Source: CBDBBY01 sp965203795
Lineage (GTDB): Bacteria > Pseudomonadota > Alphaproteobacteria > Rhodobacterales > Rhodobacteraceae
Direction of reading: 5' to 3'
NCBI GenBank assembly: GCA_965203795.1
Contig: OZ241915.1
Span: forward strand, 2,356,001 to 2,420,000
DNA: 64,000 nucleotides
The translations under genes were made by a program, and so were the position numbers. Positions 44,330-53,384 of the stretch are shown one piece after another. Every line of letters starts with the position of its first letter. The first letter of the stretch is position 1. The notes beneath the pieces are model-generated. The model did no database searches and was not told the origin of the DNA. It saw only the letters and a list, made by a program, of their open reading frames with translations.

Positions 44330-46609
44330 ATGTTGAAATTCGGCGTTAGCCAGCCAGTAACGCGCAAGGAAGACTCAAGGTTCCTGACGGGTGCGGGGCA
44401 ATTCATCGACGACGGGGTTCCGGCGGACGCGCTCAGGGCGCATTTCGTCCTTTCGCCCGTCGCGCATGCAGTCATCGGGTCGATCGATGTCGAAGCCGCC
44501 AAGTCCGCGAGTGGCGTGCGCGCCGTTATCACTGCCGACGATCTAAAGCATGCATCCGTTCGCAACAGGCTTGAGGCGTCCATTCTTTCGCTGCCCGTAG
44601 GCGGAAAGGCGGCGGATCCGCCCCGCCCCGTCCTGGCGAAGGACAAGGTCCGGTTCGTCGGCGAGCCGGTCGCGCTGGTGGTCGCGGACAGCCTCAACCA
44701 AGCGAAGGACGCGGCCGAGCTGATCGAAATCGATTTCGAGGAGCTGCCGTCGCACTTGGAACTCAAGGCGGGCGGCGAGGAGATCCACAAGGAGGCTCCT
44801 GGCAACCTGGCCTTCGACTGGTGGGAAGGCGACCAGGCCGCGGTGGACGAGGCGTTTTCGAATGCCGCGCACAGAGTATCGCTCGTCGTCGAGGACAACA
44901 GGGTCATCGCGAATTCGCTGGAGCCCAGGGGCTGTTCGGCCGAATGGGCGAACGGAAGGCTGCTGTTCTCGTACGGCGGTCAGGGCGTCTGGTCGGCGAA
45001 GAAGGAGCTCGCGGACGTCTTCGGCCTTGAGAGCGAGTCAGTCCGCGTCAAAACGCCGGATGTCGGCGGCGGCTTCGGAATGAAGGGCTTCATGTATCCG
45101 GAGTATTTCGCCATCGCCCACGCGGCGCGCGTTGCCGGGAGGCCGGTGCATTGGCATTCGAGCCGGTCGGAAGCGATGCTGCTGGACAATGCCGGACGGG
45201 ATCTGGTCTCTGTGGTCGAGGCCGCATTCGACAAGAATTTCAAGCTTCTGGCCTACCGCGTCGAAACCGACTGCAACCTCGGCGCCCAGAATTCGTTATT
45301 TGGACAGGCGATCCAGACGGAGATCGCGCAGAAGGTCCTTACGGGCGTTTACGACATTCCGGCGGTGTTTTTCCGGGTAAGGGGCCACTACACCAACACG
45401 ACGCCCGTAGACGCCTACCGCGGCGCAGGACGGCCCGAGGCGATCTACATGATCGAGCGGCTGATGGACCACGCCGCCCGGGCGCTCGGCGTCGACCATC
45501 TCGAACTGCGCCGGAGGAACTTCATTCCGCCGGAGAAATTCCCTTATCCGAACTTCGGACGGGAGACCTTCGATGTCGGCGAATTCGCGCGTGTGCTGGG
45601 ACGCGCCGAAACCGAATCTGACATGCCCGGCTTCAGCGCGCGCAAGAAGAACGCGAAAGCCAACGGCAAGCTGCGCGGCATCGGCGTTTGCTACTACATC
45701 GAAGCGATCCTCGGCGACAAAAGCGAGTCCACGAAGATCGAGTTCACGAATGACGGCGGCGTCAGCGTGTATGTCGGCACCCAATCCAACGGCCAAGGCC
45801 ACGAAACCGCGTACTCCCAAGTCCTGCATGAGCGCGCGGGAATTCCGTTCGAGAAGATCCGCTACGTTCAGGGCGACAGCGACCTGATCCGGCAGGGCGG
45901 AGGCACCGGAGGATCGCGCTCCGTCACAGCCCAGAGCGTTTCCATCAACGCCGCCGCGGATAAGGCGATCGAAGCGTTCGCGCCGTTCGTCGCTGAACTG
46001 TTCAATGTCGATGCCGACCGGGTCTCGTTCGACGAAGGCCTCTACAGGGCCGAAGGGTCGAACCGGTCGCTCTCGCTGATCGACGCGGCCGACGCGGCGC
46101 GCGCGCAAGGGCGCTCAGACCTGCTGACGGCCAGCGCTAGAACGAAATTGGATGGGCGATCCTACCCCAACGGCGCGCATGTATGCGAAGTCGAAATCGA
46201 CCCTGACACCGGCGACACCCGCGTCGTCAAATACACGGTCGTGGACGATCTCGGCGTCCTCATGAACCCGTTGCTTGCGGAAGGCCAGGTCCATGGCGGC
46301 GTGGCGCAGGGAATCGGGCAGGCCGTAACCGAGCGGGTCGTGTTCGATGAATCCGGGCAGCTGCTTTCCGGCACCTTCATGGATTACGCGATGCCGCGCG
46401 CCGCGGACATTCCGCTGATCGACTTCCATTCTGAGCCTGTTCCAACGAAGAACAATCCGATCGGAATGAAGGGATGCGGAGAGGCCGGCACGATCGGGGC
46501 GCTTGCGGCCGTCGCGAACGCGGTGCAGGACGCCTTGTGGGAGCGCGGAGCCCGCAGGGTGGACATGCCGTTCACGCCGCAGCGGACGTGGGAATTGATC
46601 AACGGATGA
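44330..46609 (+). CDS. CoxL-like molybdenum hydroxylase large subunit
   Basis: A 759-aa protein of the xanthine dehydrogenase/CO dehydrogenase large-subunit family, starting MLKFGVSQPVTRKEDSRFLT. Cofactor motifs are GGGFGMKGFMYPEY, AYRGAGRPEA (362-371, the form II version rather than the AYxCSFR of true CO dehydrogenase), QGHETAYSQV and the C-terminal KGCGEAGTIGALAA. The medium (FAD) and small (2Fe-2S) subunits normally encoded beside it are absent here. It probably oxidises a heterocycle or aldehyde; substrate unknown. The start was set by family similarity. Confidence 0.85.
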   Translation: MLKFGVSQPVTRKEDSRFLTGAGQFIDDGVPADALRAHFVLSPVAHAVIGSIDVEAAKSASGVRAVITADDLKHASVRNRLEASILSLPVGGKAADPPRPVLAKDKVRFVGEPVALVVADSLNQAKDAAELIEIDFEELPSHLELKAGGEEIHKEAPGNLAFDWWEGDQAAVDEAFSNAAHRVSLVVEDNRVIANSLEPRGCSAEWANGRLLFSYGGQGVWSAKKELADVFGLESESVRVKTPDVGGGFGMKGFMYPEYFAIAHAARVAGRPVHWHSSRSEAMLLDNAGRDLVSVVEAAFDKNFKLLAYRVETDCNLGAQNSLFGQAIQTEIAQKVLTGVYDIPAVFFRVRGHYTNTTPVDAYRGAGRPEAIYMIERLMDHAARALGVDHLELRRRNFIPPEKFPYPNFGRETFDVGEFARVLGRAETESDMPGFSARKKNAKANGKLRGIGVCYYIEAILGDKSESTKIEFTNDGGVSVYVGTQSNGQGHETAYSQVLHERAGIPFEKIRYVQGDSDLIRQGGGTGGSRSVTAQSVSINAAADKAIEAFAPFVAELFNVDADRVSFDEGLYRAEGSNRSLSLIDAADAARAQGRSDLLTASARTKLDGRSYPNGAHVCEVEIDPDTGDTRVVKYTVVDDLGVLMNPLLAEGQVHGGVAQGIGQAVTERVVFDESGQLLSGTFMDYAMPRAADIPLIDFHSEPVPTKNNPIGMKGCGEAGTIGALAAVANAVQDALWERGARRVDMPFTPQRTWELING

Positions 46610-46615
46610 CTTGGG

Positions 46616-46644
46616 GTCGGCGGCGCCCTTGAGGCGCGGCCGAC
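46616..46644. terminator. Hairpin between converging coxL-like and tolC genes
   Basis: A 12-bp stem with one mismatch (GTCGGCGGCGCC, loop CTTGA, GGCGCGGCCGAC) lies 6 bp after the coxL-like stop and upstream of the tolC stop, where a bidirectional terminator is expected. No long T-run. Confidence 0.5.
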
Positions 46645-46693
46645 AGGTTTCCGGTCAAGCGTTCCGCTCGTCCCGCCGGGCCCGCCCGCCGCG

Positions 46694-48088
46694 TCAGCGC
46701 CCGGCCCTGCTCGTGATCCTCTCGAACAGCATTCGGCGCTCGTCCTTTACGGGCGCGGATTCGACGCGGTCGTAATTCGCCTGCGGGTCGTAGATTTCCA
46801 CATCCAGACCGAGGCTTTCGGCCGTCAGCATCCCCATGGCGGCGAGCAGCGCGTAAGCGGCCAGATCGCGATCGGTCTCGGCGGCGACCAGATCGGTTCG
46901 GGCCGCCCTGAGCCTTTGCTCCGCGTCGAGCACGTCCAGCGTGGACCGGAGCCCCAAGGCCGCCTCCTCGCGCATGCCGGTGTAGGAAAGCTGGGCTGAC
47001 TCGACCTGCTCCCGACGGGCGCCGATCGAAGCGGACGAAATCTCGAGCCTGGCCCACGCCGCGGCCACCCGCTGCTCCGTCGCGCGCGCCGTTTGGAGCA
47101 GATCGAAGCGCGCCTGCTGCGCTGCCGCCAAGCCCTGCCGCAGCAGCGACATGTTCGTTCCGCCCCGATACAGTGGCATGTTCGCGGTGAGCGAAATGGT
47201 GCCCGTATTCGAACCGCTGCCGCTCCAGCGCTCCAGATCCCTTTGCAGCGAAACCGACCCGCCGAGCGAAATGCGCGGGTTCAATGCTGTCTCGGCCTGC
47301 TGGAGGTTCAGATCCGCGGCTGCCGACGCATGCCGGGCCCGCTTGATCGACGGGTGGCTTTCGTTCGCGGCCGCAATCGCTTCGTCGACGCTGGCTGGGA
47401 GCGCGGGCCGCGAAGTCGGCGCCGACAGCGCTTCCGGGTATTTCCCGACGGACAGCCTGTAGGACTCGCGCGCGATGGCCAATTCGCCGTCGCGCAGCGC
47501 GACCGCGCTCCTCGCCGCCGCGAGCCTCGCTTCGACGGCGCTCACGTCCGTTCGGGTGATCGCGCCCAGCTGGAACCGGTTCCGCGCGGCGTCAAGCTCG
47601 GTTTCAATCAGAACCAGATTGTTCCTTTCAAGCTCGAGCAGCCGGGAATAGCGCAGCACGTCGTAGTAGGCTGTCGCCGCCCCGAGGATCACGGACTGCT
47701 CCGATTCCGCCAGCGTCTGGCGGGCTCCGAGCACCCCCTCCTTCGCCGCTTCCACGGCCAGCCGCTGGCGGCCGCCGTCGGAAAGCAGAAGGTCCAGCGT
47801 GAGGCGCATCGTCCCCGTCAGCGAGGCGCCGGCCCCCGAAGGGCCTCCCATCGAGGAGCTCGATTCGCGGCCTTCCGCGGTCGCTACGAGGTTGATGGCG
47901 GGACGGAGCCCGGCAACGGCCCTAGCAACGCTTTCGTCCTGAATGCGCACCAGCGCTCTGGACGCCTCAAGAAGATTGCTTTCGCGATATGCGGAAGCTA
48001 GGGCCTCGGGAAGAGTCTCCCCTTGCGCGGGCGCCAAGGCCCACGCGGCAAGCGCGGCGCAATGCGCGCCAATTCGAATGAACGACAT
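46694..48088 (-). CDS. tolC: TolC-family outer membrane channel
   Basis: A 464-aa protein starting MSFIRIGAHC with a signal peptide cleaved after about APAQG. Two repeated OEP domains with long alpha-helical hairpins (NNLVLIETELDAARNRFQLG and, later, the TYTGMREEAALGLRSTLDVL type run) are the TolC fold. It would form the outer-membrane duct for type I secretion or efflux. It lies 55 bp after pcm, a conserved alphaproteobacterial order. No inner-membrane partner is adjacent. Confidence 0.88.
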   Translation of the reverse strand: MSFIRIGAHCAALAAWALAPAQGETLPEALASAYRESNLLEASRALVRIQDESVARAVAGLRPAINLVATAEGRESSSSMGGPSGAGASLTGTMRLTLDLLLSDGGRQRLAVEAAKEGVLGARQTLAESEQSVILGAATAYYDVLRYSRLLELERNNLVLIETELDAARNRFQLGAITRTDVSAVEARLAAARSAVALRDGELAIARESYRLSVGKYPEALSAPTSRPALPASVDEAIAAANESHPSIKRARHASAAADLNLQQAETALNPRISLGGSVSLQRDLERWSGSGSNTGTISLTANMPLYRGGTNMSLLRQGLAAAQQARFDLLQTARATEQRVAAAWARLEISSASIGARREQVESAQLSYTGMREEAALGLRSTLDVLDAEQRLRAARTDLVAAETDRDLAAYALLAAMGMLTAESLGLDVEIYDPQANYDRVESAPVKDERRMLFERITSRAGR

Positions 48089-48143
48089 GGTGTACTCCGA
48101 GTTCGACTGCTGCTCGGTCGATCTCCTGCACCCGTTCCGGCCC

Positions 48144-48797
48144 TCAAAACACGAACGTCCGCTGTTTTTCGAAACCGGGCAGAACCGGCGCATGCGCATT
48201 GAACGCCATCCGCCAGCTCATCCTGCCTCTCGACTTTATGCCTACATTGCACTCGCCGGCCGTGCCGTCGACAAATATGCAGGCCATTTTCCCGCCTTCC
48301 TTCAGCTGCTCCAAGAGCGCTTCCGGAAGGTCCTCCACGCCTCCTTGGACAGTGATCGCGTCGTACGGCCCGTGCTGCGGAGCCCCCGCCGACAGGCGTC
48401 CTGCCACGGCGACGGCGTTGTCCACGAAATGGTTCGCGAGCGCTGATTCCGCCTGTTCCGCCAAATCCTCCAATTCCTCGAGCGCGACGACAGCCTCGGC
48501 CATCCGCGCGATGACCGCAGACGAATAGCCCAGTCCGCACCCGACATCCAACACGAGCTCGTCCGGCCTGACGTCCAGCTCCTGCAGCATTTTGGCAAGC
48601 ACCCTCGGGTCGAGCAAGACCCTGCGGTCGGCCAGGCCCACATGATCGCCGATGTAGGCCAGATCCTTCTGCGCGCCGGGAACGAACTCTTCCCGCGGAA
48701 TTTCCAGCATGGCTTGGATGATCGGAAACTTCGTCACGTCCGACGGTCGGACTTGGCAGTCCACCATCGCGATCCGGCGCTGATGGTATTCGTTCAT
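48144..48797 (-). CDS. pcm: Protein-L-isoaspartate O-methyltransferase
   Basis: A 217-aa SAM-dependent methyltransferase, starting MNEYHQRRIAMVDCQVRPSD at 48797 (longer upstream frames have no family support). The SAM motif VLDVGCGLGYSSAVIARM and the N-terminal REEFVP segment fit the PIMT family in the alphaproteobacterial form. It repairs isoaspartyl damage in family members. First gene of the pcm-tolC unit. Confidence 0.85.
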   Translation of the reverse strand: MNEYHQRRIAMVDCQVRPSDVTKFPIIQAMLEIPREEFVPGAQKDLAYIGDHVGLADRRVLLDPRVLAKMLQELDVRPDELVLDVGCGLGYSSAVIARMAEAVVALEELEDLAEQAESALANHFVDNAVAVAGRLSAGAPQHGPYDAITVQGGVEDLPEALLEQLKEGGKMACIFVDGTAGECNVGIKSRGRMSWRMAFNAHAPVLPGFEKQRTFVF

Positions 48798-48882
48798 CAA
48801 GAAGCCCGCCCCGCCGCTCTGAAGCCGACAGCCATAATCGCACAGATCGGCTTCAAGCGTAACGCCTGAACCGTATCCCCGG

Positions 48883-50898
48883 TCACATGTCCGGCCCGTC
48901 GCCGGGACCGTCGGATCCAGGACCATCGAGCTCGCCATCGTTGCTCCCGGCCGCCCCCGCCAATCCGGGAAGGCTCTTGAACTGCTCCAATGCCTCAGGA
49001 TTCGCAAGCGCCTCGATGTTCTCGACGGGCCTGCCGTTCACGACGTTGCGCACCGCCAGCTCGACGATCTTGCCCGATTTCGTCCGAGGGATGTCCGTCA
49101 CGGCGAATATTTTCGACGGGACATGCCGCGGCGACGCGCCGGTTCTGATCGCGCTCCTGATTTCGCCGACAAGCCGGTCCGAAAGCTCAATTCCCTCCCG
49201 CAGCCTCACGAACAGCACGATTTCGACATCGGCGCCGCGGCCCAGCCCTATGGCGAGGGATTCCAGCACCTGCGGCAGCCGCTCCACCGGGCGGTAGATT
49301 TCAGCGGTTCCGATCCTGACGCCGCCGGGATTCAGCGTCGCATCGGAGCGTCCGTAGAACACCAGCCCGCCGGATTTCGTCAGCCGGACCCAGTCGCCAT
49401 GGTGCCAAACGCCTGGAAAGCGCGCGAAATAAGCCGATTCGTACTTCTCGCCACCGGGATCATTGTAGAAGCCCGTCGGCATGGACGGATGCGCCGAGGC
49501 GCAGACCAATTCGCCGGGCTCGTCGACCAGCGCGTTTCCGGCCGGATCGTAAACCCTGACGTCCATGCCGAGATACCGCTTTTGGCACTCGCCCCGGTAG
49601 ACCGGACTGACTGGACTGCCGCCGACGAAGCAGCCGAGTATGTCCGTCCCGCCTGCAATGGACGCGAGGCAGATGTCGGCCTTCCATTTTGAATAGATGT
49701 AGTCGAACGATTCCGGCGAAAGCGGCGAGCCCGTGGAAAACACGGATTTCAGATCGGAAAGCGGCCATCTCCCGGCGGGCGCGACATCCGCTTTCGAGCA
49801 TGCCTCGAAATACTTCGCGGAAGAGCCGAACTGCGTAAGCCGTTCCGTTTCCGCGATTCCGGGAAGCCGCCATCCGTCCGGGTGCAACGGGGATCCGTCG
49901 TACAGCACGATTGAGGCTTCCGAAGCGAGCGCGCTGACCATCCAGTTCCACATCATCCAGCCGCAGGTCGTGACGTACATGAGCCGGTCGTCCGGCCGGA
50001 TGTCGCATTGAAGCCGGTGTTCCTTCAAATGCTGCAGGAGCGAGCCGCCGACGGAATGCACAATGCATTTCGGCAGGCCCGTCGTTCCGGATGAGAACAT
50101 GATGAACAGAGGGGAACGGAAATCGACCCTGCGGAATTCAAGCTCCCGCGGCTGGTATCCGTCGACGAACTCCGCAAGAGATTCGATTCCCTGAGCCGGT
50201 TCGTCGACTCCAGGAGCGTATGGAAGGACGACGATCCGGGGCGTCTCGTCCATCCGCTTGGCCACCTCCACAGCCGTAGGAAGGGATCGGAAACGCTTGC
50301 CGCCGTACTCGTAGGCGCCATGGCAGAACATCAGCTTCGGCGCGATCTGCCCGAAGCGGTCCATGACGCCATTCACGCCGAAGTCGGGCGAGCACGATGA
50401 CCAGACAGCCCCAATGCTCGCGACCGCAAGCATCGCGGCGACGGTCTCGGGCGTGTTCGAAACAATCGCCGCGACGCGGTCGCCTTCGGATACCCCTGCG
50501 TCCGCCAAGGCCTGCTGGATGCGCGATGTAAGCGACCGGAGCTCGTCCCAGGAAAGCGAACGGATCTCGCCGCCCTCGGAATGGAACGTCACCGCGCGGG
50601 CGGCTCCCATCCTGCGAAAAAGGTTTTCCGCGTAGTTGAGACGCGCGCCGGGGAAGAACCGGACATCGCGGATGCCGCCCGCTTCGGAACAAGCGGTCGA
50701 ACCGCGGTCGCCGACCACGTCGCAGAAATCCCAGACCGAACTCCAGAAGGCGTCGGGCTGCTCAATCGAGTATTTCCACAGCCTGTCGTAGTCCAGGCGG
50801 ACATCGGCATCCCCGACGCCGACATGCTTCATGAATTTGACAAGCTGCGACGAAGATGCCCGTTCCGGGGACGGCTCCCACAACAATCTGCCCATCAC
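48883..50898 (-). CDS. Acetoacetate-CoA ligase
   Basis: A 671-aa ANL-superfamily enzyme that activates acetoacetate to acetoacetyl-CoA with ATP. Motifs are IMFSSGTTGLPKCIVHS (P-loop-like A3), YGRSDATLNPGGVRIGTAEI (A7-A8) and the C-terminal lysine in PRTKSGKIVELAVR. The N-terminus WEPSPERASSSQLVKFM is specific to acetoacetyl-CoA synthetases. An odd Gly/Asp/Pro-rich tail ends the protein. It would feed ketone bodies or PHB breakdown into central metabolism. Confidence 0.92.
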   Translation of the reverse strand: MMGRLLWEPSPERASSSQLVKFMKHVGVGDADVRLDYDRLWKYSIEQPDAFWSSVWDFCDVVGDRGSTACSEAGGIRDVRFFPGARLNYAENLFRRMGAARAVTFHSEGGEIRSLSWDELRSLTSRIQQALADAGVSEGDRVAAIVSNTPETVAAMLAVASIGAVWSSCSPDFGVNGVMDRFGQIAPKLMFCHGAYEYGGKRFRSLPTAVEVAKRMDETPRIVVLPYAPGVDEPAQGIESLAEFVDGYQPRELEFRRVDFRSPLFIMFSSGTTGLPKCIVHSVGGSLLQHLKEHRLQCDIRPDDRLMYVTTCGWMMWNWMVSALASEASIVLYDGSPLHPDGWRLPGIAETERLTQFGSSAKYFEACSKADVAPAGRWPLSDLKSVFSTGSPLSPESFDYIYSKWKADICLASIAGGTDILGCFVGGSPVSPVYRGECQKRYLGMDVRVYDPAGNALVDEPGELVCASAHPSMPTGFYNDPGGEKYESAYFARFPGVWHHGDWVRLTKSGGLVFYGRSDATLNPGGVRIGTAEIYRPVERLPQVLESLAIGLGRGADVEIVLFVRLREGIELSDRLVGEIRSAIRTGASPRHVPSKIFAVTDIPRTKSGKIVELAVRNVVNGRPVENIEALANPEALEQFKSLPGLAGAAGSNDGELDGPGSDGPGDGPDM

Positions 50899-51223
50899 GC
50901 TCCATCCGGTCCCAGTAGCCGAACCTTCCGCGCAAACCCTGCCGAACGAAGGAACGCCCGTTGCTGGACATCGAATCGCGGCAACGGATTGCTGCCGGGT
51001 CGGCTGCGCTCAGCGTCTTATTTTGTCGAAACGGAAATCGGAGGGCAACTGATGCCAAGCACCTGCGCGCGCCCTCGCGTCGCCGGCCGGATTCGAAAGA
51101 TCAGCATGCGAATCGAACGGGTTAGGGAAAAGCCTTGAGGGGAAGCCCGGCTATCGTTGCCGACCCTCCCCTTAAGGCACGACTGAATTCACGACCGCAG
51201 ACGCCTGCCGGTCGCGACAGGCG
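50899..51223. other. Gap between acetoacetate-CoA ligase and hns-like gene
   Basis: About 325 bp, presumably carrying the ligase promoter. No gene or clear motif is recognised. Confidence 0.3.
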
Positions 51224-51550
51224 CTATTTTGAAATCAGCAGATCCTGCATGGTCGATCCCGCCGCCTTGGCCTCGTTAACCCAAGCGGGCGTGCGCCCCC
51301 GGCCGGACCATGTCTGTGACGGATCCTTCGGATTCCTGTATTTCGGCGCAACTCTCGAACCGGTGCCAGTCCCTTTCGCATTGACCAGCTCATCCACGGT
51401 AAACCCCATGGACTTCGCTACGGCGTGCAATTTGGTTACCGCCTTTTCGCGCTTGCGCCGCTCGCTGAGCGTCGCAATCGCAACATCCACCCTGCGCCTT
51501 AGCGCGTTGAGCTCAGGAAGAGACAGGCCGTCAAGACTGATTTTGGTCAT
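51224..51550 (-). CDS. H-NS-family nucleoid protein (HvrA-like)
   Basis: A 108-aa protein with an N-terminal oligomerisation helix (LSLPELNALRRRVDVAIATL) and the C-terminal DNA-binding motif PKYRNPKDPSQTWSGRGRTP, in which WSGRGR is the minor-groove contact loop of H-NS. Alphaproteobacterial members (HvrA, MvaT-like in role) silence A+T-rich acquired DNA. That could matter for the A+T-rich defence genes in this window; the link is inference. Confidence 0.88.
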   Translation of the reverse strand: MTKISLDGLSLPELNALRRRVDVAIATLSERRKREKAVTKLHAVAKSMGFTVDELVNAKGTGTGSRVAPKYRNPKDPSQTWSGRGRTPAWVNEAKAAGSTMQDLLISK

Positions 51551-51906
51551 TTGAAATCCTTTGCTTTTTCGACATAACCGGTGCCGACAATACCATTGGG
51601 CAACACGGATTGCAATTCGGTCGCTGGCGGAATTTCAAAAAATTTTTTCGGAGCTGCCGAGCGCAATTCGATTGCGAAAAATTCGCTCGAAATCAACGGC
51701 AACGCAGCCGCAAATCTTCATGGCAGGAAGGGCAAATCGTTCCCCTTCCAAGCGCCCGAATCCGCTGGATTCATGTTCCGAATACGGGGTTCGCGCTTCG
51801 AATGCTCCTCGGACAATTGAAATGCGCTGGAGATTGGCATTACCTTGGCTGCCGAAAGCCGCCGACGCGAATCCCACGTTTCGCTTCCGTTCCGCAGAGG
51901 GATACG
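51551..51906. promoter_or_regulatory. Divergent promoter region, hns-like and AGE genes
   Basis: A 356-bp gap between divergent genes with A+T-rich stretches (AAAAAATTTTTTCG at about 51636 and TTGCGAAAAATTCGC at about 51672), the kind of DNA H-NS proteins bind, so self-regulation is possible. No exact promoter boxes are called. Confidence 0.35.
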
Positions 51907-53100
51907 ATGCGCCTGTCGAACAAGCCCTACCCCGATTTCGAATCCAGATCTTTCCTCGAAAGCCACATCGAACAGACGCTGAACTTCTACCGAAGGAACG
52001 CGCACGACCCGGGCGGCGGATTCTTCCATTGCTTCAGGGACGACGGCGCGGTTTACGACAAAAGCGCCCGCCACCTGGTCAGCTCGGCAAGATTCGTAGT
52101 CAATTTCGCCACCGCCTTCGCCGACACAGGAAACCCCGAGGACTTGGAGCGCGCGCAACACGGCCTGAAGTTTCTTGCGGAATCGCATCGGCAGCCCGGC
52201 GGATGGTTTGCTTGGGAACTCAACGCCGCCGCCGCTTCGAGCCCCGTCGTTGTTACGTACGGCCACGCGTTCGTTCTTCTTGCCGCCGCTTCGGCGGCGC
52301 GGGCGGGCATTCCGGGCGGAACGGAAATTCTCGAACAGGCCTGGAGCTTTTGCGAAAGCAGCCTCTGGCGGGAAGGCGACGGCGCGTACGTTGACGAACT
52401 CCCCGGGCTTTCGCTGCCCCCGGACCGATACCGCGGCCAGAACGCGAACATGCACATGTGCGAAGCCTGCCTCGCAGCCTGGCTCGCGGTCCGCGACGCC
52501 AAGTTCCTCGAACGCGCAAAATCGTTGGCGAAAAGGTTCGCCCTCGAGTTGGCCAACGAGTGCGGAGGGCAGGTCTGGGAGCACTATTCGAGCGACTGGA
52601 CGCCGGATCTGAATTACAATCGGGAAAAGCCGGACGACTTGTTCAAGCCATGGGGATTCCAGCCCGGACATCAATTCGAATGGTCCCGGCTCCTGCTGAT
52701 GCTTGAGAAGGAATCTGCCGAGGATTGGTATCTTGAGCGCGCGATATCGCTATTCGGGGCGGGCTGGAGCACCGGCTTCGACGGCGAGCACGGCGGCGTC
52801 GCATACGGCGTTTCACCGAACGGCGGCTTCGCCTCCGGCAAGAAATATTACTGGGTTCAAAGCGAAGGGTTCGCCGCCGCGTGGCGGCTGTACAGAAGGA
52901 CCGGCATTCAGGCCTACCGCGAGCATTACAACGAGTTGTGGCGGTATTCCTGGGACAATCTTGTCGATCATGAGCATGGCGCGTGGTTCCGCGTTCTGGA
53001 ACGCGACGGCAGCAAGATCGACGATCTGAAATCGCCGCCGGGCAAAACGGATTACCACACCGTCATGACCTGCTGGGACGTAATGAGCCAGCTTGGCTGA
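51907..53100 (+). CDS. AGE-family epimerase/isomerase
   Basis: A 397-aa (alpha/alpha)6-barrel sugar epimerase or isomerase. The ATG at 51907 gives MRLSNKPYPDFESRSFLESH. Conserved active-site regions are DPGGGFFHCFRDDG, SARFVVNFATAFA, WGFQPGHQFEWSRLLLMLEK (catalytic His) and PGKTDYHTVMTCWD (second His). This group includes N-acylglucosamine 2-epimerase, mannose 2-epimerase and YihS-like isomerases. The PGHQFEW form fits aldose-ketose isomerases or mannose-type enzymes best. Stands alone. Confidence 0.85.
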   Translation: MRLSNKPYPDFESRSFLESHIEQTLNFYRRNAHDPGGGFFHCFRDDGAVYDKSARHLVSSARFVVNFATAFADTGNPEDLERAQHGLKFLAESHRQPGGWFAWELNAAAASSPVVVTYGHAFVLLAAASAARAGIPGGTEILEQAWSFCESSLWREGDGAYVDELPGLSLPPDRYRGQNANMHMCEACLAAWLAVRDAKFLERAKSLAKRFALELANECGGQVWEHYSSDWTPDLNYNREKPDDLFKPWGFQPGHQFEWSRLLLMLEKESAEDWYLERAISLFGAGWSTGFDGEHGGVAYGVSPNGGFASGKKYYWVQSEGFAAAWRLYRRTGIQAYREHYNELWRYSWDNLVDHEHGAWFRVLERDGSKIDDLKSPPGKTDYHTVMTCWDVMSQLG

Positions 53101-53384
53101 CAGCATGGCGCTTTATGTCGCATGCCCGCGCAATTGAGTTCCCGTCGCATTCCGGCAGGTCGCTTCCGGGAACTGCGGAAAGTCCGCCGCGCTGCTTCCG
53201 ATTGCGGCCATGATCGGGTTTCGCCGATGCAGTCCGCGGCAAAGCATTCCAAAGCGGCGCCTGCATGTGAAATTGAAGGGATTGACTGCATGTCCACAAT
53301 AGTTTCCTGCTGAACTTTCAGCGGTTGCCGCAATTTGGAAATTGCGTACCCATGCCGGCCGCGGCAGCCGGTCGAATCCAAGGG
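53101..53384. other. Leader region of copA
   Basis: A 284-bp gap. No CueR-type inverted repeat or other metal-responsive site was recognised. Confidence 0.3.

Noticed and set aside
53101..53384. CueR-type operator upstream of copA
   Set aside because: No ACCTTCC-type inverted repeat is visible.
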